Part shown: positions 20,140 through 32,544 of the stretch, in pieces
How positions within the stretch are numbered: the stretch's first letter is position 1
Layout: each line of letters opens with the position of its first letter
Assembly (NCBI RefSeq): GCF_000001735.4
Contig: NC_003074.8
Coordinates: 10,168,101 to 10,232,100 of the forward strand
Reading direction: 5' to 3'
Length of the DNA stretch: 64,000 bases
From: Arabidopsis thaliana
Lineage: Eukaryota; Streptophyta; Magnoliopsida; Brassicales; Brassicaceae
Program-made: the position numbers and the translations under genes
The notes under the pieces: generated by a model
Databases searched by the model: none
What the model was told of the DNA's origin: nothing
The model's input: only the letters and a program-made list of their open reading frames with translations

Positions 20140-22186
20140 CTACTCCATCAATTGGATTTGATTTCCAATTGTCCAAGGAGGACTTCTCAACTTAATTTTG
20201 GAGACCTCCCTTTCGGCGTACCCCGAGATTATGAAACAATAATAAGAACAAAAGAATTTGACTTCTCTCCTTTTTTCACTGTAGCCCCACTTTTCTGCCC
20301 TAAGAATGAAGGAACCTGGGCAACGGCAATGGCAGTTGTGGCAAAGTGGTCGTGAAGAGCTATTGTTAGACAGCAAACTGTTATCATCATAGATAATATG
20401 TTTCCCTTCTTTGGCGTATATGATATCTCCAACTACGCAAAAGACATGTAAAGTGATCCCGCAATCTTTACAAGTGTAGAACCAAGTCTTTGGATTTGTT
20501 TCTCTTTCGCAAATATCACACCAATATTTTCCGCTTGCCTTTTCCTCACCATAACATAGAGTGAGTGGATGATCATCGTACCTGGGTAGCGTTACTGTTA
20601 ATGGTAGAGTGGCACAACGGAAATCCAAAAAGTAATCACATTTCATACAACCTATGACAACTTCTGTTTCATCCATGCCGCAGCTCTGGCAAGTCTTCAC
20701 GTCACCGAATCGTTGTTTGAGGTAGAGTAAATGATGATCGTGACTTCCATGGATTAATGGCACGGTAATTGAACTGCAAAATATGTCCAAGGATTTTCTT
20801 AAATATGTAGAGTAACTAAATCCGTGGAAAAAAACTTGATGACAAGCTTCGCAAGAATATGGGAGGAGGTAACTTTCGAGGCAAAGCGTCAAAGGTTGTG
20901 GGCTCAGAAAATGCCGTTTCTTCTTACGTAGATTAGCACACGTTTCATGGAGAATGAAACTGCATTTCGATTCTAAACACTTGTAGAATGTGCAAGAACC
21001 TATGGGACAAACACATCCTCCACACAAGCTACTTTCTTCACCACCTTGACCGAGGCTCGTGAGGTTATGTTCATGAGCAAAATGAGTGATTGTGTTGTCA
21101 TCATTTCTCTTGAATGGTTCGATATATTCAACCTTTTCCGGTACTCTATTAAGCTCTTTCCCATCCCATACGTCTCTCCTTGTTGCACATAGTGAATGAA
21201 TAGCATAACGAGGACAAACAGAACAAGAATAAGCCCCATATGACCAATCAATCTCTTCCCAACAAACTCCACATCTCCATTCTCCAGGACCAAGCGGATA
21301 TTTGAAGGAAACGCGGTGGTCATGGTGATTGACGTTTATAACCTGTGGTAAACGAGCACACTTTTGATGGAAGATCATGAAATCACATTGAACACAGATG
21401 TAAGGAGAACGATCGCCTTTCGTCCCACAAGCATCACACACGAAGGAGATCAATTTTGGCATGTGTGAGTGTATGCTTATGGATCTTCATATTTGATAGA
21501 GAAACTGGTGGAGGGCCTTCAGTCGCGCAATCCAGATCCAAGCTGAACTTACATATATCACAATGATATAGTAAGTTCCCAGTAGTGCCTCCACATATAT
21601 CACAACTTCGGTCCGTATAATCTGGAGCTCCACTGGAGATAAGCTTAAGAGGGTGTCTGACATGAGAAGGGTGAATAATCTCTGGTGATTCAAATACAGA
21701 GACACATCCCTCATGAATCACCAACCTGCAACGAGGGCAGCAATATCCATGTTTGCTAGTACCATGACAAAAGTCGCATGACATAAGAGAAGCTTTTAAG
21801 TCAACCATCAGTAGGGGATGGTGGTGCCACTCCATATTCAGATCAGATCGAGCACACAAGGAATCAATTATGCAATCGATATCCAAATTGACTTTACAAT
21901 CATAGCAATGATAGAGAAGGCGCTTCGTGTTTTTACCGCATAGATGGCATTTCGGGTCTGTGTGATCAGGAGCTCCGGTTGTCAGAAACTCAAGACTATG
22001 CCCATCATGAGAAGGGTGGTTGATTCTCGCTTGTATGTTGAACACGAATACACATTTCTTGTGTATCGTAAACTTGCATTCACCACATGAGTAGCCATCA
22101 CCGTAGGATCGATTGCAAGCATCGCATTCAAAACCTTCGTTAACGTCGGATACACGATGCTCGTGTCCTTCTAGCACATAAGTCAT
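20140..22186 (-). pseudogene. DC1-domain gene, array member 5, frameshifted
   Basis: Reading starts at 22186 (MTYVLEGHEHRVSDVNEGF) and follows the family pattern for about 240 codons. It then shifts frame near 21463. Paralogues read CATACACTCACACTCATG on the minus strand, whereas here it is CATACACTCACACATG, two bases shorter within an ACACTC repeat. The remaining 440 codons (21462-20140) are open in another frame and keep all later DC1 modules, the CDIC...TCKDC...HVFC module and the CHNCHCRCPG tail. As written the gene makes a 250-residue protein with about four DC1 modules; an internal ATG at 21462 could make the 440-residue part. The core promoter is also shortened. Apart from these two changes it looks young. 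By position I recall it as At3g27510, annotated there as a gene. Confidence 0.85.
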
Positions 22187-22214
22187 GGCTGTTGCGGTTA
22201 GCAGAGATGGAGAG

Positions 22215-22420
22215 AATGCAAATTTATTGTTGGAATAAAATCACTTTGGTTTTGTGTAATAATAATGGATCAATATAGTTGTTCATTTATATTATCATAT
22301 CTGACGTTAACGTTGACAACTAGTGGGCACGTCGCTACCATTCGTTTAATTTAAGCACTATTTAGTATTGATTGTCCCGCTAAGTTTGTGTATGTCATGT
22401 TAATTTGTTTATTTCAAATT
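22215..22420 (-). promoter_or_regulatory. shared DC1-array promoter, shortened core, member 5
   Basis: The distal GTGGGCACGTCG block is present at about 22323-22420. The proximal part runs directly from TTGTTCATTTATA to TTATCATATCTGACG. It therefore lacks about 30-36 bp that hold the TATATACTCTAA box and CTACTTGTTAC in the other members. Confidence 0.65.
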
Positions 22421-22599
22421 TAATTAAATAACAAAAAAATGTTGCCCTCAAGGTAAAAGAAGATTTGATATCATTATAATGGGAAATCTGTTTTTTTATA
22501 CTTTCATAATTGTACTATGTTTAAATTTATACCTAAATTATATCGTTGTTTAGAATATATCTCAGAAGATAATGTGTATGCAGGATTTCGTATACAGAT

Positions 22600-22990
22600 C
22601 CTCGAAAGAGAGTGATAAGTTTTCAGGATTATGATGGTTTTATACATCATCAAATGACGAAACATCAAGTATGGGCGCTGTTAATCTCCGTAGAAGTCTC
22701 TCCTACTCCATCAAAAGTCGAAGCTCTTCTTTGGGCGATGAAGTGTATGATCGGTGCAGATAATCAAGATGTAGCGTTCTTTACAGACTGTTCAAACCTG
22801 GTGAAGATGGTGTCTTCCCCAACTGAATAGCCAGCATTTTCAAAATAAAAGGAATTTCTGAGCGACAAGGATGAGTTTTCATACTTCTCTTTATCTTTAT
22901 TCTCTTGAAAGAGAATCGCAAATGTAAAAATAAATAATTTGGCACGGAAAATCCGTTCTGAGCCGCATCAAATTATCTATGTAAACAATA
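22600..22990 (+). mobile_element. LINE-type RNase H domain fragment
   Basis: The open part (22612-22830) encodes SPTPSKVEALLWAMKCM and FFTDCSNLVKMVSSPTE. These match the RNase H-like domain found at the end of plant LINE ORF2 and its solo derivatives (E-ALLWAM and TDCxxLVKMV). After an in-frame TAG the same kind of sequence continues past 22830, with NNLARKIRSEPHQ near 22933-22971 corresponding to the A-D-LAR-AR motif. At least two stops are present. It is non-functional. Confidence 0.75.
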
Positions 22991-24383
22991 TTTCACATAA
23001 ATAACTCTTTTGAGTTTTTATTAAAAGCAGATGACAAAAAAAAATGAGATATCTCTCGATATTAATCAATCGATTAAAGAAATAAACTGAGTTTGTGCTT
23101 CAATAGAATTTGAGGCTCGTGTTTTAGTTCTAGGGAAGTGAAACTACATCACTTTAAGAAAGAAAAAACTCGGTGGGTACCCAAAATTTTTTATAGGGTA
23201 AATCCGAGTAAAATTATATTTTTTTTGGGTATCCACCTATTTTAAATCTGTTTTTTTTTTAATACAAAAAACAAGTCTCATGCATGTTTAATAATAAACA
23301 TATATTTTGGGTATCCATCGGATTTTAACCCAGTTTTAACAATCCTAAATATAGACATTTATATAAAAAAAATTTAAATTAAAACATGAACAAAAATAAA
23401 ATACAAAATCCGAAGAACCATAAATACTTATATTGAAACAAAATTATACAAAAGCTATATGCAGTGTAAACTATTTATTAGATTTACCTCATACATGTTG
23501 TTCTCTAAAAACCAATTGATATCAAACAACTTTTTCAAAAATAAAGAGGATAAAATTTTTTTTGTAAATATTGAATTATAAAACAGAGTAATTTATATTT
23601 TGTTATATAAAGTTGTACTCAGTGTGTATACTATTTGTTTAAATTTGATTGGTTGTTTTTCTAAAAATAATGTGTTTTAATAAATAAAATATTTATGTGG
23701 TAGGAAAGCTGATATGGTAAACTGAAGCACGTTGATTTGTATGAATGAAAATGTTTTCTATTGATGATAATTAAAATGAGATGTCAACTTGAAAAAACCA
23801 TACTGTATTGATTCCTATTTTAATATTTGTTAGTCTTTGTTTAATTTAAACGCTAATATCGAAGTTTGGCCTGCCATGTTAGTTAGTTTACTTTGACTTA
23901 TTCATTTTTGTATCTTTGCTCTTCTAAGAACTCTCAATAGACAAGTTTTCTTTCTTTCTTTTTAATTAAATAATAGAAAATCATTACACTGAAGATAAAA
24001 GAAATATTTATTTCAGCAGTTGTATGAATCTTGATCATTGAAGGAAGAAGTCAATGTCATGACAGCTAACATTGAGCCGTCGATAACACATTCGAGATTA
24101 GTCATTAAATAAAGACCATGGTGTGTGCTATAATAATGTTAAGAACGGTATTAAACGGTGTGCTTAATAATTGGCTTTTTTGTGGGTTAACTTATATTTT
24201 ACACGAATATACTATTGGGCCTTAAGTATTTAGTTATCGGCCCATAAGCATTTAACGATAACGGGAGTTTGGTGAATCCGAAGCTAATCTCTAAAATCTT
24301 TCAGTTTCGAGATCCAAAGTCACTCACTTTTTTCTGAAATTCGCTACTCAGAATTTTCCCGCTCCACTGCATCTCTACGGCGA
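22991..24383. other. gap between DC1 array and the 24.4-kb gene
   Basis: At 23160-23350 there are GGGTACCC/GGGTATCC-rich repeats of unknown origin. An orphan copy of the DC1 distal promoter block lies at about 23829-23905 and the GACAGCTAACATTGAGCCG module at about 24060-24110, with no DC1 gene attached. The last 200 bp contain TTGGGCC (about 24215) and GGCCCAT (about 24240), site-II-like elements probably belonging to the next gene. Confidence 0.55.
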
Positions 24384-25059
24384 ATGGACTCACCGATGTC
24401 AACGAGTTCCATAGACGGAGACGAAGATTGGGAATGTTACGAAGACGATGGCTTCGTTTACAATCGAAAAAAGCGAACCCGTTTCGCCGACGCTGAAGAA
24501 ACATCAAAACCGCCGGATCCGGAGTTAGATCGGGTGGTAGAAGAGAGGAATCGAAGGATACGGAAGAAGAGATTACTGGTGAAGCTCAAAAGAAAGTACC
24601 AGAGTGAGATCGACCAGTGGGAGATTTTATCGAATAGTTTCAATGCTATGCAAGAGAAAGCAGATCGATTTCAAACGGCGCAAAGAGAAGAGAGGTTAAA
24701 TGCGAACGAAACGATGTCGTTTCCTGGGAATTCTTCCTCTACAACAGAAGGAGGCCGAGAATTTGGCGGAGAAGATGCTTCTAAGTCGCCGTCGTCTATG
24801 CTCGACCAACTTCTTTTTACGGTAATTAGGGTTTGGACTCAATTCGATGAAAGTTTTGAAATTGGTTCGTTTTTGAAATTTGAATTTTGAAATTTTGCAG
24901 GTGGAAAGACAAGAAGCGGTAATCAACGAAGTCTCAAAGCTATGTGAAGTTACAGAGAACATATGTAGAGTGGAAGAAGAAGAAACGAAGCAGTCCTTCT
25001 TTGATCTTCCCATATGGAGCTCACCAACGGATCTAATGGCATCGCTTTGTGGTGATTAA
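24384..25059 (+). CDS. small conserved plant protein of unknown function
   Basis: Two exons, 24384-24821 and 24901-25059, give 198 residues. The intron is 79 nt (G/GTAATTAG ... TTTTGCAG, phase 0). The protein has an acidic start (GDEDWECYEDDGFVYNRKKR), then a charged basic helix likely to form a coiled coil (about residues 50-95, with RNRRIRKKRLLVKLKRKY), a Ser-rich linker, and a conserved-looking C-terminus (PIWSSPTDLMASLCGD). There is no signal peptide or membrane segment, and a nuclear location is plausible from the basic cluster. I do not know its function; by position I recall At3g27520. The promoter has TTGGGCC/GGCCCA elements. A truncated piece of exon 1 lies at 4175-4267. The start is the first ATG, in good context (GCGAATGGAC). 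Confidence 0.88.
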
Positions 25060-25677
25060 CACTTAAATTAGTCCTCTTATGTGGTTTATCTGAGCTCTCT
25101 ACTTATGTTTACTTTGTACAATGCGTGTGTGTTGTGTTTTGTTGCAATTGTAGAGTGATTTTGTGTGTTAGGCTCGAATTAGGGGGTGTTCTATCCGGAT
25201 TTTAGTCAGTTATATCCTCAATTTTCAAAAAAAGCTTCAGTTTTATACTGGTTTTTCCGGTACGGTTTCGGGTTCGGGGTTTGGATATAGATATGGGTTC
25301 AGGTAAGTTTGTCTTAGATTGAATCCTTCCTATGCTCAAGAATTATGTATCTATTTTTGCCATACCTCGGATTCTATAAATCATGAATATTTTGAAGGCA
25401 AACACTAATTGAACTGAGTACTTGTTTGATTGTTTCAACAAAATATGAAAAGCATAACAACCTGCAGTAACTTAAAACCACATTGTGTTTCATTGTTAAG
25501 ATGTGTATGTTTCAAGCAATCTAAGAAGTTTGGTAGATAAATTAAAGAGTTATAACTAAAAGATTAAGCAAAGAGAATTGTCAAATATCGAAATAAATCA
25601 CCCAAGACTGTACAAGTTCCATTCCCTGATGAGAGAGCATTTTAGAGGATATAAAATCTCTACAACTTGTTCAATGG
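25060..25677. other. 3' flanks of two convergent genes
   Basis: Spacer between the stop codons of the unknown gene (plus) and the golgin gene (minus), presumably holding both 3' UTRs. A plus-strand frame reading into 25874 is a shadow of the golgin coding sequence. Confidence 0.5.
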
Positions 25678-28600
25678 TCAGTCTTCTTCAGATTCCGCTT
25701 GAGCTTCTGATTCGTCTCCAATATCCTCTAAAAGCTTATCAACATCAACTCCTAATTCTATCAGCTTCGCGCTTAGTTTCTCGACTTTGCTTTCCTCTTG
25801 TCCCAAACATACTAACAAGTCATTTAACTCGTCTTCGCTCTCTTTCTGAGCTTCTTTTCTCACTTCTTCCTTGATGGCTTCTATATCAGGAAACTGCATG
25901 GGACTCTCTCCTCCTTTCAAGGATTTCACTTCCTGCTCAAGATGGTAATTCGCCTGTTCTAGACTGTTGTATGCATCCGATAAGCTTTTTAGGTCGAACT
26001 CAAGTTTTGCAGCCATGTTCTTGTTACTTGATGCCTCAGACTCGATCTTGGCTTTTTCAGCCTTCACTGTCTCTAAACGCTGAGATGTTTCTTGGAGTTC
26101 TCGTCTGATGCTTTCCATCTGAACTTTGTCCATTACTGTACTTGCTCTTTGCTCTGATCCTTGAGATTGCTCGTTCCTGCCAGAGCTAGCTACGTCTTCT
26201 GCCAAAGCAGCGTTTCGAGCAAGAAGGTTCTGTAAAACACAGAGGTCACAACAACAAGAAGCTCTGTCAGGAACAACTGATGTTGAGATTTCTTTTTTGA
26301 ACGGTTAACCTCAACATATATTTATCACATCAATTCAGAGACCTATTGTCTGAATATTGTTTGATATCCAGCTGAGAACATAAGACCAATTCTAAATAGT
26401 CCCATCTTAGCCAAAACTTAGTGCTTCCTATATTCCGTTTCAGCAATAAGCAATGCTTCCTAATACCCATATTTTTAGTTGAACCCCCTGAACTTTTCAT
26501 CTATTTTTAAATTTCATGTTACTTGTGATGAATCTCAAGATTTGTCTTCTTTTAATTGCAATCAACACCAAAATAGTATATATTTTCAGATATGCTAACA
26601 GTATTATACTCAGTAGCATAGACAGTTCTGAAGAGGGACATACCTGAATCTCCGAGCACTGTTTCTCTATAAAGGCTTTCAAGCGGTTGATGTAGTCTTT
26701 CTCATTTTCTCCGCTCTTCTGCTCCAAATCTGCTGGTACTACAGCCACCTCACTTTTTGGCCGACTATACACATCCACGATTCTTTCTCTGATGTTACCT
26801 TCCAAGCTCTTCACTAAGCCTATGAAACTAGCATCAAACAAAGATAAGAGCATTGGGTGATCCTCATTCCCTTTAACCATTTCATCTACCTCATCCACCT
26901 CATTAATCTCGGCTTCACTCGGCGTGGGTGTTCTTGTCAACGGTTTATAACCCTGTGGAGGTTTCTTGGAGGGAGAGAAGATGAAGCTGTTCTGCATCTC
27001 TTCAAACTTTGAGAAGTATGATGTCAGCCCCATCTTCTGGCCCACAGCATCAACTACAGAAAAAGCATCTTTACCATTCTCAATTGATTTATTGTAAATG
27101 ACGCATTCTCCCAATAGAATAGACGCCAATCCCCTTATGCAAACTGTTGCAGCTGGGTCTGTTACCAGCTCGAGCAAAAACGTTAGGTGGTGGCGGGAAT
27201 CTAAAAAGCACTGAACTGCAGTCGGACAATCAACAGTCCATGTCACCAGCAGTTTTAAAATGATCTGTTGAATATATGATTTCCCCAGTGTGCTTGATTT
27301 CTCTTTGCTTTTCATGGAAGAAGCAACAGCCAGGTATCTGACAATCCTCTGAAAGAGAGGCTCTGGAGTTCCCATGGACGGCATCGGTGATTCAAGTACG
27401 ATTTTCAAAGCCTATTGAGTTTCCCAAAAAGTCAGTCAATGCAGGAAAAACAAAAATATTGCGTACAGAAAATAAGTTTAAAGTGATGACTTTGTTACCT
27501 TTTCCTTGCACCGAAGATTGTCCTTGACAACATGAGAAAGAATGCTTGCAGCTCTGCAACATGTCTGTTTTTAAGAAGTAAAAAAATAACTGTAAGTTCC
27601 GGAATGCTTTTAAATTAATATCCAACAGAGAGAAACAATTTTACCTCAAGATCACCATCAGCTTCACCAGAACAAAGGCCTCGTAACAACATACTGACAC
27701 ATATAGAAAAAAAGTTGGATAAGTTTTAATACAAGAGAAGTAGGTCAAAGTTGGAGGACCATGCAAACTCGCAATGAGAATGAAGAGTGAGATCCCTTCA
27801 AAACAACACTGCGAAAGCCGCAGAAGAAAGAAAAGAAGATGGAACCTTCCAAATGACATGTGAACATCATCTTCTAGATGATCTCGGGATGTGGGATGTG
27901 GTTGAGGTATTAAAGTCGAAGCTAGCATTGTTTGACCCTCAGTATTTTTCTGAAAACGTTTAGTGAATGAGATTCTAGATAAAGATCCAATCACATACTA
28001 TATTAGAAGAAGCAATATCACATTAGACTATGAACTAAAAATCTATAGGAAAAAAAGTTTCAAACCTCACAGAATGTCTTGAAAACGTAATCAGCTGCAA
28101 CAAACTCTTGAATACTGGACGTCTGTAAAATGATCCGGAGGATAGAATTGAGTGCAGGTTCTACTTGCCGATCTTCACCAAGAACTTTGCTAGCAAGGAT
28201 ATCACGGTTCTTAGGATGTCCATCAATTAGATCTCCAATGCATTTAAATGTCTAGCAGCAAAGAATCACAATGCAAAAGACCAGTTAGAAAAAAACATCA
28301 ATAAAATACTTGCTTCAGACAACTGTTCAGCAATTGGCTAAAAAGAAAGTGCAACAATCTCTAGAAAAAAACTGCTAATAGATCACTGTAAGTATATCAG
28401 TTCCCATGGTCAACCTAGAAACAATGTTCAACAGCTGAATTCTAGAATCTGAATGAAACTATTCCAACTTATTGACAGTTGCGCAAATCAGGAATGAAAT
28501 TTCGATATACAATGAAATATGAATACTAACAAAAAAAGGGAAGGGGCTAAGGAAGAAGATTTCGAATAAAGATGATTTGCTTACCATGCAGCGAACAGCA

Positions 28601-31559
28601 ACAGGCGCCCATTGGCTTTCAACACCCAACATCAGTAGGTAGTCTAGCAGTTTTTTCTGTTATTGGATCAAATATGATAGAATAAGAAACATATTCGATC
28701 CTGTCCACAATAAGGAATCATAACATTTGAATATCATAACAAACCTGAACTAAAACTGTTCGATTTGCCAGCTTGTTTGAATCTTTTCCAGGCTCCGTGT
28801 CTGCACGTCCCATGATCAGCATATTGATGGTCTCCAGTGCACTAAGCAGATTAACAGTCTACTGGGAATTTGTTCATTCAGAAGGACAAAGATTAACAAA
28901 ATTGCACAAGCTGGTAAAATAAATCCATAATGGGAGAAGCACTCTATGATCTAACCTTTTGCTGGGTGAACTTATATGTAATCCCTCGCAGTTTTAGAAT
29001 TGAAATGATAGGTTCAAAACCCATGGTTTCCCTTAGTAATATCTGTATAAGTTCAAATATTAGCATATGTTGGATCTAGTAAATTAATCAGAAAAATCAA
29101 GACCAGAAACAAAGCTTCAAAACCTGGTTAGATGAACTGCTGCGAAGAAGATTGTTCAACAACTCCAGACAGTCCTGTATATAAAGAACAAGATTAGTGC
29201 AAGTGCACGGGCAAGGAATTTGAAGTTTAGCATAAGCAGGCAATCCCAAAGTATGCTGACATATGGAAATGTAAAAGCCAATAATGTTTAGGCCTAAATA
29301 GGAGAATGGGTTCTTCATTTATCCTTTTTATATGCCAAATTTTTAACAGATTACAAGTGCTATAAATATTTTTAAAAGAGCAACTGGTCACCTGCACAAC
29401 CACATCGCCATCTGACCCCCCTTCCTCCTTAATGATGCTAAAAATCTTTTCAAAAGCACCTTCAAAGACAACAATTTTTTGGATCTCCTACAAATGTAAA
29501 ATTGATCGATCAATGGCTGCCCTCGGCTCAAGGCAGAAGAAAAGGAACAGTTACAAATATAACCAGGAGGTCTCACCTCTGCTTCACGAGTCAAGTGCGT
29601 AAGAAGCAACAAAGCCTCGTTCCGGATTACCTATAAGGCATACACCAAAAAAAAAATTACAAACATGATATTGTTCCCTTCCAGAGTTTACCGTCTCATA
29701 ACCTCCTATTTGAGGTTGACAGGAGGTTAAAGAGGTCAGAGTCTTACGTAAACAATGGAAAGATCATACATATCCAATAAATAATTAATTATTTACCTCT
29801 CTATCCATTAGCATATCCATGAGCCGAGTAATACCGCGAGGAGTGGTCAAAATAGCTTCCTGCAACCTGAAGAGACAGTCAGCAACAGTCTCTATAGCAT
29901 ACAGATAGAAAAATGACACAGAGATAGTACATCCTAAGATACATACCTGTTTTGAGAGTTCATAAGCAGAGCTGTCAAAATCTGAAGAGTGTAATATCGA
30001 ACATAAAAGTCTTCTTCCTCCTGTCATACCACCAGGAAAATTAACCATAGGATGCACACATAAAAAACAAACAAAACTAAAAAATAACTTTTTCTATTTC
30101 GAAAATATTGAGTAAACTCTAACCAGCAAACTCAAAAGAAGAGTGATATTTTCAGCTTCACGGGAGAGCAAGTCGGAGTTCATAAGAGCTGCCTGGACTT
30201 CAGTCTTCTGTGCCCTTGCATGATCGATTGGCGTTAGAGCGCCAAGAAGAGTTTCTAAAGCACCTCGAACCTGGACAGTCAACAAAATTATAAGTCTAAG
30301 GCACCTCGAACCTGGACAGTCAACAAAAATATAAGTTGAAGAAAAGCACAAAACGGTAACATTAACAAGAAATTCAATGGATAATCCCAAAGTAAAACAA
30401 CAAGAGATTTATAAGTGCAACTTTCATGGTTAAGAATCTACACTAGACCAGAATCCATACTGAAGGAAATTTACAACATTTTCCTTTCCAATTGATTTTC
30501 CCCTGGACTTGTGGACCTATTCTGATTCTGAATTATACATCGCTACACTATTAGCAAGGACTACGAAAAGTAGAATTACAAATGCTACTCACCCAAAACT
30601 ACTTTGTTTGGAGCAAAAAAAAAAAATCCATCTTTAACAAACTTTGCTTCAACGATTTTTACCACATTTTCCATAAAGTGAGGACAAGAGATTGTGCTAT
30701 GACGTAAGGACAAACAGCACTATGCACAAACTGAGAGAGAACAAAAGAAATATGGAAAAAAAAAATAAGGGTACAGCACCATTTCAAGATCATCTCGTTG
30801 ATCCTTTAGGATGCCCACTATCACAGGAAATCCTGAAATGACAGAATGTAAATTGTAACTTTAGATTTTATCTCACAATCAATCAGACACATAACATAAA
30901 ACAGAAAGACACATACCGGCTGCTCCAAAAGCTAATTGAGCAGCATTACTTTCTGCGACAACAGACTGAAGTTCTACTATAGCAGTTCTCCTATCGTCAG
31001 GCAAGGTACCATTACTTATACGATCCAGCAGGCGTTGAATGTAACTACAAAAATACACCAAATAAAAATCCAATCCTCATTACTTCATTTCTCGACATAC
31101 TTACGAGCCATGATAGCCTATATCTCCCGACTCATGGCAAAGAAAAGAGAAGAAAATGTACCTGTCTTCATTAGAAGATTGATTGTCGCCAAAAACCATT
31201 CCAACAACCCCCTGTAAAAGTTCGTAAAACAAGTTAAAAACACCGGGAAACTTTAATAATGCTGCTGTTAAAATGCCATGGAAATATAGTATAAAGCTCT
31301 CTGCCATCCTCATGATTAGTAAACTACCAGTCACTCTTTCTACACCATTGAGAAACTACTAAAATTCATATTGGAATCAACACCGAGCAAATGCAAAACA
31401 GACTCCTCTCAACAAATACAGCTATTCGAAAACACGGAAACAAGAAGGAAACATGCATTCGATCCAAAACAGAATTTAATCACCCTGAAAACCTGACAGC
31501 TGAAATTAAGCTCACAATCGAAGAAAGATATTCACCTTATAACGGGATGCCAAATCCAT
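25678..31559 (-). CDS. GC6: golgin candidate 6 / MAIGO4, Uso1/p115-type vesicle tether
   Basis: Nineteen coding exons (descending): 31559-31536, 31211-31162, 31044-30917, 30832-30780, 30270-30124, 30020-29947, 29866-29797, 29630-29577, 29487-29392, 29174-29124, 29042-28956, 28858-28745, 28656-28585, 28251-28066, 27949-27846, 27693-27645, 27564-27499, 27411-26644, 26229-25678. They sum to 914 residues, the size I recall for MAG4/GC6. The start MDLASRYKGVVGMVFGD and the helical armadillo-type head (about residues 1-700) followed by a coiled coil (about 735-890) and an acidic tail (EAQAESEED) are those of Uso1p/p115. The family tethers COPII vesicles at the cis-Golgi; in Arabidopsis it supports ER export of storage proteins. 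A 5'-UTR intron (31585-31857) precedes the start. One intron carries a copied splice acceptor (30260-30336). Confidence 0.96.
30260..30336 (-). repeat. 36-bp tandem duplication containing a splice acceptor
   Basis: GCACCTCGAACCTGGACAGT and the bases after it (30260-30295) recur at 30301-30336, offset 41 bp, with one or two differences. On the coding strand the first copy holds the true acceptor (GTCCAG/GTTCGAGGTGC) of the golgin exon 30270-30124. The second copy places an identical acceptor 41 nt further upstream in the intron. Confidence 0.85.
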
Positions 31560-31584
31560 ATCTCGTTATAGCCAATAAAATCAC

Positions 31585-31857
31585 CTGAAACAACAAAAAT
31601 CAAGAAATTTTCAACCAAAATTGAAATAGCAACAACACAAACCAGTACAAAAACGGAGAATCAAACTACAAAACCCTAGAACTCCGAAATTTATCACAGA
31701 GAGGGAAAACAGAAATTGAAAATGGCGAGAATCGAACAGCTTACACAGACTATGTTGATAAGAACAAGATCAAAACAAGGAAGAAGAATCCTCCAGGCAA
31801 TGGAACCGTGATAGATCGCAGCGATCTCTTCTTCACAGAGTCTCTCGTGTTTTTCAC
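31585..31857 (-). other. 5'-UTR intron of the golgin gene GC6
   Basis: On the minus strand the donor GTCAG/GTGAAAAA (31857) and acceptor GTTTCAG/GTGATTTT (31585) bound a 273-nt intron just upstream of the first coding exon. Confidence 0.65.
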
Positions 31858-32544
31858 CTGACCGATCTATTCAAGCAAAGTCAGAAGAGCTGATAAACCG
31901 TTCGATTCGTCACGATGATATTGTTTTTTTTCTTCTTTAATGGTCGAAGAGGAAGATTGATAACGTATTATACTCATGCCCGCACCAGATAACTAGCTCT
32001 TGTGAGATTACAGGATGCTTGAATATGGGCCCATTTAGGTCCAGTGGGCTTTTATGGCATAGCCAGTAAAACTGTGGAGGTTTATTTTTTGTGGATTGTG
32101 TTATGCTCATAGACTTTAGTCATCGGTGTTCGGTTATCAGTTTTTTCGGTTCTAAAATTTAGTATCCATTTGATTATTTTGAAATTTTTGTTTGGTTTCA
32201 ATTCGATTCTGTTTTTTTCGGTTTTTAAATTTAGTATGCATTCGGTTATTTTATTTCGTATATTTTCGTATATTTCGGTTATTTTTGAATATTTTCAGTG
32301 ATTTTTGAGTATTTTTACTTATATATATTCTCAAGTATTTTTTTATTATTTAGTTTAAAAATAACTAATACTTTTAAAAATATAATTATATTTTAGATAT
32401 TTTTGGTTATCCAAAATATTCGGTTCGGTACCGATTCGGTTTCGAATTTTTAGTTATTTTTAAATTTTTGGTTCTGTTGTTTCTGTTTATTTGCCAAGGC
32501 CTACTCGTAATGTTTTCAACACAAATCTTGGCAAATATTAATAA
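31858..32544. other. golgin promoter side and TTCGGTT-rich repeat
   Basis: The first part is the upstream region of the golgin gene. From about 32130 to 32470 the sequence is built of degenerate TTCGGTT, TTTTCGGT and ATTTAGTATNCATT words. Similar sequence lies at about 63680-63790. It is probably an old element of unknown family, with no coding sequence. Confidence 0.5.
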
